A stretch of 64,000 nt of DNA from Pseudisothecium myosuroides. Taxonomy: Eukaryota; Streptophyta; Bryopsida; Hypnales; Lembophyllaceae. Both the position numbers and the translations under genes were made by a program. This document shows positions 57,487-64,000 of the stretch, in pieces (position 1 is the first letter of the stretch; every line of letters begins with the position of its first letter). The notes beneath the pieces were generated by a model. It did not search any database. It was given only the letters and a program-made list of their open reading frames with translations, and was not told the DNA's origin. The stretch lies in the NCBI GenBank assembly GCA_951799445.1, contig OX637289.1, forward strand, positions 620,001-684,000. Direction: 5' to 3'.

Positions 57487-59442
57487 ATGGCAGCAGCAAG
57501 GTTTTGCATGTCGAGGTTAAGAACAGGAGAAGGGCCGGCAATTCCAAGGTGGGGTGATAGGAGTTTTAGGTCAGCCGGGAGGATTCAACGTGGATGGACA
57601 GGACGGGAATTTATAGCTCGTATTGCTATTACTGCAGCTCACTCTGATTCCTGGACGTTAGCTACGGCTCCAGCTCCTGCAGATCCCGTTGCAGCTTCTG
57701 ACCAAACGTATGCATATCCTTTCTAGTAGGTTCATCAGGGTGAGCGTTATTTAATTTGTCTGTCTTGGTGAACTCGGATAAGAGTTGAGTTGTGGTATTG
57801 ATATGTCTCTGCTGTGCAGGGTACTTACAAGTGCGGTGGGCATGATTGATTCTGACGAGGAGCTGCTGGATGAGCAGGACCGGATAACTGGATCATTGCA
57901 GATTGGCGTGGTTGGTTGTCGAAGATCAGCTTCCTGGGTTGGCCCACCACATCTGCTCCTTCCTTTGTTGTCTGACCCATGGAAACAAAACTGTCAAGTC
58001 TCTTTGTGAAATCATGAATTCCTACTGCTTCGTATTATTTACATCAAGGGTTAAGTCACCTAATTGATGAGTTTTGAAAATTGAAATAGGTTCTACGCAC
58101 CATCTCTCTTCTGTTAAGCATACGATTAGATCGCTTTAGAGGACGTGCAAATTGTAACCTGCTTCGCCATCCAGATATGCTTTGGAGGCGGTGCTAGGCC
58201 CCGACGGAAACGAGCATGGAAGACAGTGAACCGGAAAGGCTCGTTTGCTAAAGCTCGGAAGCTCGTGGATGTCATATCTGAACTGCCTAGTGCCAAGGAA
58301 GAAATTTATGGAGCATTAGATGCATTTATTGCATGGGAGTTGGAGTTTCCTATCATAGCTATCAAGAAAGCCCTGCTATTCATGGCTGAAAATCAACAAT
58401 GGAAACGTGTTATACAGGTGGGTGGGTGTCAAATCATTATGTTATTTTATTTGTGAAGACGGGAGAGGCCATCCTTGTAACTTAATCCAGAACGGAGCTA
58501 TCTACTTTAAGTAGGTTCTTGATGTTGATCAAAGTTTAGTTGTGTTGATTGGGCTGTGCTCTATATCCAGGGACAATTTCGACGACTGACTGTTTATGTT
58601 GAAACTATTGAATGTTTGAGAACGCGGCAGGTTACAAAGTGGATGCTGAGTAAAGGGCAAGGAAAAACTATGGGCACATACACACTTCTTCTGCAGGCAT
58701 TTGACTACGAAGGGCGAGTGGAGGAAGCCGATACACTATGGGAAAAATTAATCACTCAACATGAGGATGCAACTCCGCGCATTATGTTCACAGTCATCAT
58801 TGCCATGTTCGAGCGGCATAATCAGCCCAGGCGGCTTCTCCAGGTAGATAAATAGCGCACTTTTGTTGTTCTACATTCACTGTTTCTGTACTATTCAGTG
58901 GTTATTTGGAGGTTCTTAATTTCATCTCATGAGATCCCTAGCTTCAAGCTCGTGTCATCTCTTGTTCAGTTGTTCATATAAGTTGTATCCTCCGTATAGC
59001 TTATGTTATTTGCAAGCTCCTTGAGTATGCTTTTATGAAGTGTAACAGACAAAATTGCTATGTGAAGGTCTTTGCGGATATGGAAGAGTTAGAGATAAAG
59101 CCGGACATAGTCACCGTTGAGCGGGTGGCAAGAACTTACAGAAGTCTAGGATTATTGAAGAGGGCAGATGCTGTTGAGGCCAAGTACCCACCCACTAAAT
59201 GGGGATACAGGTATAGTAAAAGGGGGAAAAAATATAGAATAAGAGTTACTGCCGAGGGTGAGATAATCAAGCCTGAAAATTCTATTAGATCTGAAGCAGA
59301 GGCTGAGGCCAAGGTTGAGGAGGAGGAATTTGAAGATTCAGATAGTGACGCCGACGATGAAATTGTTTACGAAGACAAGTCTGAAGGAGAAGGATCTTAT
59401 TTTCTTAAGTCTGATAATGTTGTTTCATCAATTGGTCATTGA
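57487..59442 (+). CDS. PPR protein (EMB1417-like type), 5 exons, ~380 aa
   Basis: Exons 57487-57707, 57820-57910 (its donor may be 3 bases earlier), 58175-58417, 58631-58843 and 59068-59442. The first ~60 residues are basic with little acid, as in an organelle presequence. The conserved core holds ALDAFIAWELEFPIIAIKKA, KWMLSKGQGKTMGTYTLLL, VFADMEELEIKPD and a YPPTKWGYRY motif near the end. This pattern is that of the small P-class PPR proteins related to Arabidopsis EMB1417 (At4g21190) and At4g18975, from recall. Such proteins bind organelle RNA. The C-terminus is unusual: a ~45-residue acidic tail (EAEAEAKVEEEEFEDSDSDA and beyond). All splice sites are GT-AG; the last acceptor (GTGAAG|GT) is weak. 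It ends 0.5 kb from the convergent kinase pseudogene. Confidence 0.85.
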
Positions 59443-59974
59443 CCTTGAAGTATGTAAAGTTTACTCTAATCATTCTCTCAGAACTCCATCTCACGGATCG
59501 TTGTTGTCTTCGGAATTGTTTTACGTGCAAATTTGCAGGATTCTTGTTTCTTTCCTGTGGATATTACACTACAGCATTGCAGTTGCTCGCTTGGCTGACC
59601 ACATCCTGGTGTTATGACTTGTGAGTGGCATGATTCATTTGCACAAGCACGAAGATCTTCTCCAAGTCCTTCCTCGTAGGTCCATGACTTGAGAATATGT
59701 TGTTAATTTTCACAAAGAAATAGTAGCAAAAGATAGCCAAAATTTTGTACACAAAAGATGGCTACAGCATTACATCAATATTCTTCGTGATGAGCCAGTG
59801 TTTCACCTTTGTTAGTAGCCAACATGGGGGCACACGAATTACCGGATAATATTGCAAGTCTACCTACACTTCTGGCTTCGCAAGTTCCAAGTGTCCACTG
59901 TTCATTCAGCAGCATAATGAGCCATTTCCTGCAAGGTTTTTCTACTGATGAAATTTATGGAATCTATTAATTGT

Positions 59975-62891
59975 TTATTGAGAGGAAAATTCAAATTCAT
60001 GTTCCTGGATGGCAACGTCTACAAGATACTGAGACATGTATTGACCTTCAGAGAACAGTATTCGAAGCTTATGTGCTACCTGAGACATGGACGGTCTATC
60101 TGAACTTTTCTTCTTCACGCACCACAGAGATAGATTGACTAGTCTCAAGTATTCAGTTTCGTCTAGCTCACCGTTCAAATTTGGGTCTGCCATCTGCAAT
60201 GACGTCTCTGTTTTCCAAGATTCAAACACCTAAAATTCAATCAAAACACTTCAAGTGTTAGAAGAAGCACCACCGAATCCCTAAACCTAAAACCTAAAAT
60301 GTTAAATCGTGAGATAGAAAATGCAACAAATGTACTCAAAAGCGTGAAGCTTGTTGATAAGATGGTGATTGGTACATGTTAGATCAACAGAAATAGCTAC
60401 AAGTCAATGACTCCCACAGACATCCATCCTTGGCTCATTGCTGAATAATTTTACAGCATATGGAAGAACACCACAACTAAGGGATTGATTTGATGCAGCA
60501 GAAACGAAAAGTCCCAAAATTAAAACAGTCCTTAGGTCTTTAATTTGTGTGCGCCAACTTACTCGTGGAGCTAAGGAGGTCTGGTTTTGTCCTGTTAATA
60601 TCTCCATCATCACAATTCCGAATGCAAATACATCACTTTTATCAGTCAACATGCCTGTTTCAAAATACCTGCCAGGAGAGTGTTTGAGTTAGTGTCCAAT
60701 TTTCAGTCTAAACAAAGTGCATTTAGCACGAACTTACTGCAGCTGCGATGAGAGTGAGGAGCCCAGACTGGAAACAATAATGCATAGTAACATAGCATTG
60801 CACTGCAATATTTCACTGGACAGTTCTGACCCTCTCCACCCCGGGCACCAGACTGAGTTGTACTTCCTCCCTTTGTTGGGTCTGGACCGAATAGGAGACT
60901 TTCAATTACACCAACAGACTGAAGACAGGAGCTACATGTGAAGAAATTTGATTAAGACTTACTCAAAAAGCAAGACAGTGTTATGGGGACAACGCCTGAA
61001 GGAGGAGACTTTCAATTGCATCAACAGACGACGGGAGCTACATGTGAAGAAAAAGTGTTGCAATTGGGTGTTGTTAGCTTACTGTTTACAACCTTTACAA
61101 GTCATTATTTTCCACAACTTGGTAGATGCCTAACCTGGGGTTATGTTTGACTACACAGCCCAGCTAGCAAGCAATTACAAAGCCCGATATTTAATTTGTG
61201 CAAGGCAAAAGAAATAAAAGATTTGTTGTTGCACGAGTGGAGTGAAATCCATAAGCTTACTGTGGATCGAAGTAGCCCCGAGTTCCCCTCACAGCCGTCG
61301 TGACGTGGCTGGCACTTTCTTGGTCAATAGCCCGCAGTTTGGAAAGCCCAAAATCAGCCACTTTGGCCACCAATTTCTCCGTTAAAAGGATGTTATTGCT
61401 CTTCACGTCACGGTGGATAATGGACGGGCAACACTTGTCATGCAGATAATCCAGACCTGCATAAAGTCACGTCAACGTACCGCAGCTAGCAAAAAATTGT
61501 CTTTAATTCTCCAACTTCAGGGCTTTAATCTTTTGCTTCATTTGCCAAGCATTGCCGCCGCTCTGATCGTTGCACTGTTGAAACTCTCGAGTTCAAGATT
61601 GTCCATGAATCGTGGCATGGGTCACAGTACATACATGACGGTATTCCATGAATGTACGTACAATGACACTATAAAAGGGGCCCTCATTCATCATGAATGT
61701 TATGAATTTTTACGTCCTGCATACCAATCATGCTGCATAAAGATTACTTCTTATTCTGTGTTGGCCAAGCAGAACCTACCTTCAGCGACTTGAAGAATAA
61801 TGCTCCTCCTTTGATCCCAAGTCAGTGCATTTGCTCTACCCTGTTCACCTACAAGCCAGCAGAGTTAGGCAACTTCAGTCAGTATATATATTGGCAAGTT
61901 TCCAATTTCCAAAAATGAGATCGAGAGGTAAGACTCACAGGTATAGACTTAAGTTTAACGACAATTTTGTTAAATTGGCGATATTCCATTACTTTGGTGC
62001 AGTTCAAGACGAGCAGTCTGAACCCAAAATCTACACCTGTCCAGTCCTACACCAGTCCTGTCCTAGTTTGTGACCTGAAAGAAACCTTTGTGAATATATA
62101 TATGAAGATATACAATATGTCAAAAGTTTGGCACATGAAAATCTGGTCGTTTAACGAAATTGACTTTATGACTTTAGTATGGGCAATTTCATTAAAATGG
62201 CATTATTATTTTAAAAGGGCATGAAATAGTTCAGAACGGCCGTTCTGAAATCTGTACCTTTCCTAGATGGTGAAAATGGCACACTGTCAAAGTGACACTT
62301 GGAATACTGCCATTTTAATGAAATTGTCCATTAGTCCAATTGTAACTAAATCCATAAAATTTTATCTGAAATTAATGGCCAATATATTTAATTGAGGGAA
62401 ACTCCCTCATATGCATGGTTCCACTGTATTTGTGGGAACAGAATAGTAGTCTTGCATCAGTCCATCTCAAGGTAGACTGCCATGTATTGGATCCACTTAC
62501 GTTGAGTCTCATTCTCCACGACTGGAAGGCGTGAAAGCATGCTACACATCAGCAATTTCGTTTTATTTCTCGGTGAATGCAGCATAGATTTTTTGTTGAT
62601 GGACATTGTAATTATGGACATTGTTATCGCAAATTTAATGACGACAGTGCATTTAAGTACGTTGATGCCTCACCTTTCAGTTGTTTTCGAAGATCCCCTT
62701 ACTTGACATACTCGTACACCAACATTGGATGATTTTTCTCAAGGCAGTAACCCACAAGTGAAACTAGGTACTTGTGATGCACCATGAATCCGTTGGTGGC
62801 TTGAGTGATCTTCTCCAGAGTCAGAGCTTGCGTGGCTCTCCCGCCGTTCACGATTCGCCTCTGAAGCTCTTTGGAAGCAAGGTCAAGTTCT
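59975..62891 (-). pseudogene. Receptor-like kinase, decayed kinase domain
   Basis: Exon-like pieces are found at 62891-62684, 62521-62501 (SWRMRLN), 61802-61780 (IILQVAEG), 61456-61261, 60668-60563 and 60229-59975. The C-lobe is well preserved: [51 protein letters not shown] and DRPSMSQV. The N-lobe is broken: ITQATNGFM runs directly into VHHKYLVSLVGYC, so the glycine-rich loop and the ATP-binding Lys are missing. An in-frame TAA (62,699-62,701) separates EYVK from GDLRKQLK, and the two small exons do not join in phase. No extracellular domain is seen before the window ends. In the family this would be a membrane serine/threonine kinase; here it is probably inactive. Confidence 0.75.
62179..62331. 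mobile_element. MITE with ATGGGCAATTTC ends (153 bp)
   Basis: Second member of the 31,347 family, in reverse orientation. The right end is GAAATTGTCCAT with one change. It is flanked by TAGT on both sides, a possible duplication. It sits in an intron of the kinase pseudogene. Confidence 0.75.
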
Positions 62892-64000
62892 AACACAGAA
62901 GATTAACACACAGTCACTCTTAGATCATTCTTCAGTCGGTTGTATTTCTTAAATTAAGAGGAGACATTTGAAGAAATTAATTAGTTGTTCATGATGTCAA
63001 TTAAAGCATTATTTTGTGCACTGGAAAGAATATAAATATTTTCTGTCACTTGTCAATTTTGGCGCAATGAAATAAGCCATTTCCACGAAGAACAGAAGTC
63101 TTTAGTTTGCTCCAAGTGGTCTTTGCATGCATCAGTCAAAGATAGATCATATACATATATGCACGTGCATTCAAACAAGTTAATGCTTGTATATATATGT
63201 ATTCTGACATTTTGTTTTATGCATTTGAACAAGTTAAGCACTGATCGGTTGATCGAATGAAGGCCGTTCTTAATTCTTGAGTTTAGTCAAGAAAACATTC
63301 ATCCGTCGTGTGAGCTCCCAATTTGTCACTTGGGACTCGTAGAATTATTTTTTTGGAAATTTGTAATTTAAAGTTGATAAAAGTATACAAAAAGCCATAA
63401 AAAGAGTGTAGAACCAAAATAGGGTTGTGTCATACCCATTATAGTATTTGGTCTAAATTTATGTTTGTACTTAGAATCCCCCCAAACCTGGCCTAAAAAT
63501 AGTATAGAAACAACGGAATGGCTAGATTTGGAAGATTTGAGTCACACAGCCCCCAAAGGGCTAATTCCCACCATGAATGTGGCAATTCATGGCTAAGTCG
63601 GTCCGAGGGATTCACAGCGAGGCCACTAGGTCGGGTCCTAGAGTTAGATTTAGAATTCCCCATTAGATCGACGAATTCCCAAAATCCCGATTGTTAGCAT
63701 GCAGGAGCCACTCACGCAAGACCGGGCCCGTGGAGGAATCTACAGCCCAATGATGGTGTTCTAGGGTGAATCCCATGCTAGGAGTCCAACGGCGAAATCG
63801 GTTTGCCAAGATTCCTCTACCTGCAGAAGATTCTTGCACCATCGCTAATTCGAGGAGATGGCCAATTTAAATCTCCATTGACCAATCGTGCCAGGTACGG
63901 AAACACACCCGCACGTCTTTCATGCGACTCCCTGAGAGGTCACGTGAAAAATCCCGGCATCTTCCAACTTGCAGAAGAACCTTTTCCGGGTGGTCAACCC
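62892..64000. other. Right-hand spacer, probably repeat at the end
   Basis: No coding exon is recognised. From about 63,300 the sequence is less AT-rich, with words such as aattccc and ggtcgggtcc, and may be the edge of a long retroelement running out of the window. No ends are visible. Confidence 0.4.

Noticed and set aside
61413..61793. Plus-strand ORF of 126 codons
   Set aside because: It is antisense to the preserved kinase exons and has no recognisable domain.

Overview
The window is nuclear DNA from a land plant. The evidence is spliced genes with GT-AG introns, chloroplast transit peptides, a plant-type diterpene synthase, a plant A-type cytochrome P450, a pentatricopeptide-repeat protein and a plant receptor-like kinase. 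It is AT-rich and full of short DNA transposons. The sequence alone does not identify the species.

Layout. Bases 1-26,700 contain no intact host gene. They hold repeats: many copies of a non-coding family with terminal inverted repeats (TIRs) beginning TTAACCC(C)TAAAGG, Tourist-like and Stowaway-like MITEs, an element with a degenerate tandem array (5.8-7.3 kb), a nested TIR element (15.8-18.1 kb) and a hAT-like transposase pseudogene (21.1-23.2 kb). Bases 26.9-28.1 kb are a damaged second copy of the 3' end of the LRR gene found at 44.4 kb. From 28.6 to 38.0 kb (minus strand) I could splice a complete 15-exon, 887-residue diterpene synthase. It has an intact class I motif and a damaged class II motif (DMDI). 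Between it and an intact two-exon P450 (40.7-42.3 kb, plus strand) lies a 2.3-kb inverted repeat made of two Stowaway-like elements around a palindromic core. Next come a 16-exon chloroplast LRR (RNI-like) gene (44.4-50.3 kb, minus), another repeat-rich spacer, a 5-exon PPR gene (57.5-59.4 kb, plus) and a decayed receptor-kinase gene (60.0-62.9 kb, minus).

How the genes may work together. The divergent diterpene synthase and P450 are a plausible two-gene terpenoid module: the synthase would make a diterpene olefin in the plastid and the P450 would oxidise it at the ER. This is inference from adjacency and family. The LRR and PPR proteins look like housekeeping chloroplast or organelle factors and have no obvious link to the pair.

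The most unusual observations are these. (1) The TTAACCC family has an internal filled-site/empty-site pair that demonstrates TTAA target-site duplication, a piggyBac- or Kolobok-type signature. (2) The diterpene synthase carries DMDI in place of DxDD. (3) A giant hairpin sits in the shared promoter region of the synthase and the P450. (4) Three very short poly(A) retroelement tails, each with a target-site duplication, are present in one copy of the LRR segmental duplication and absent from the other.
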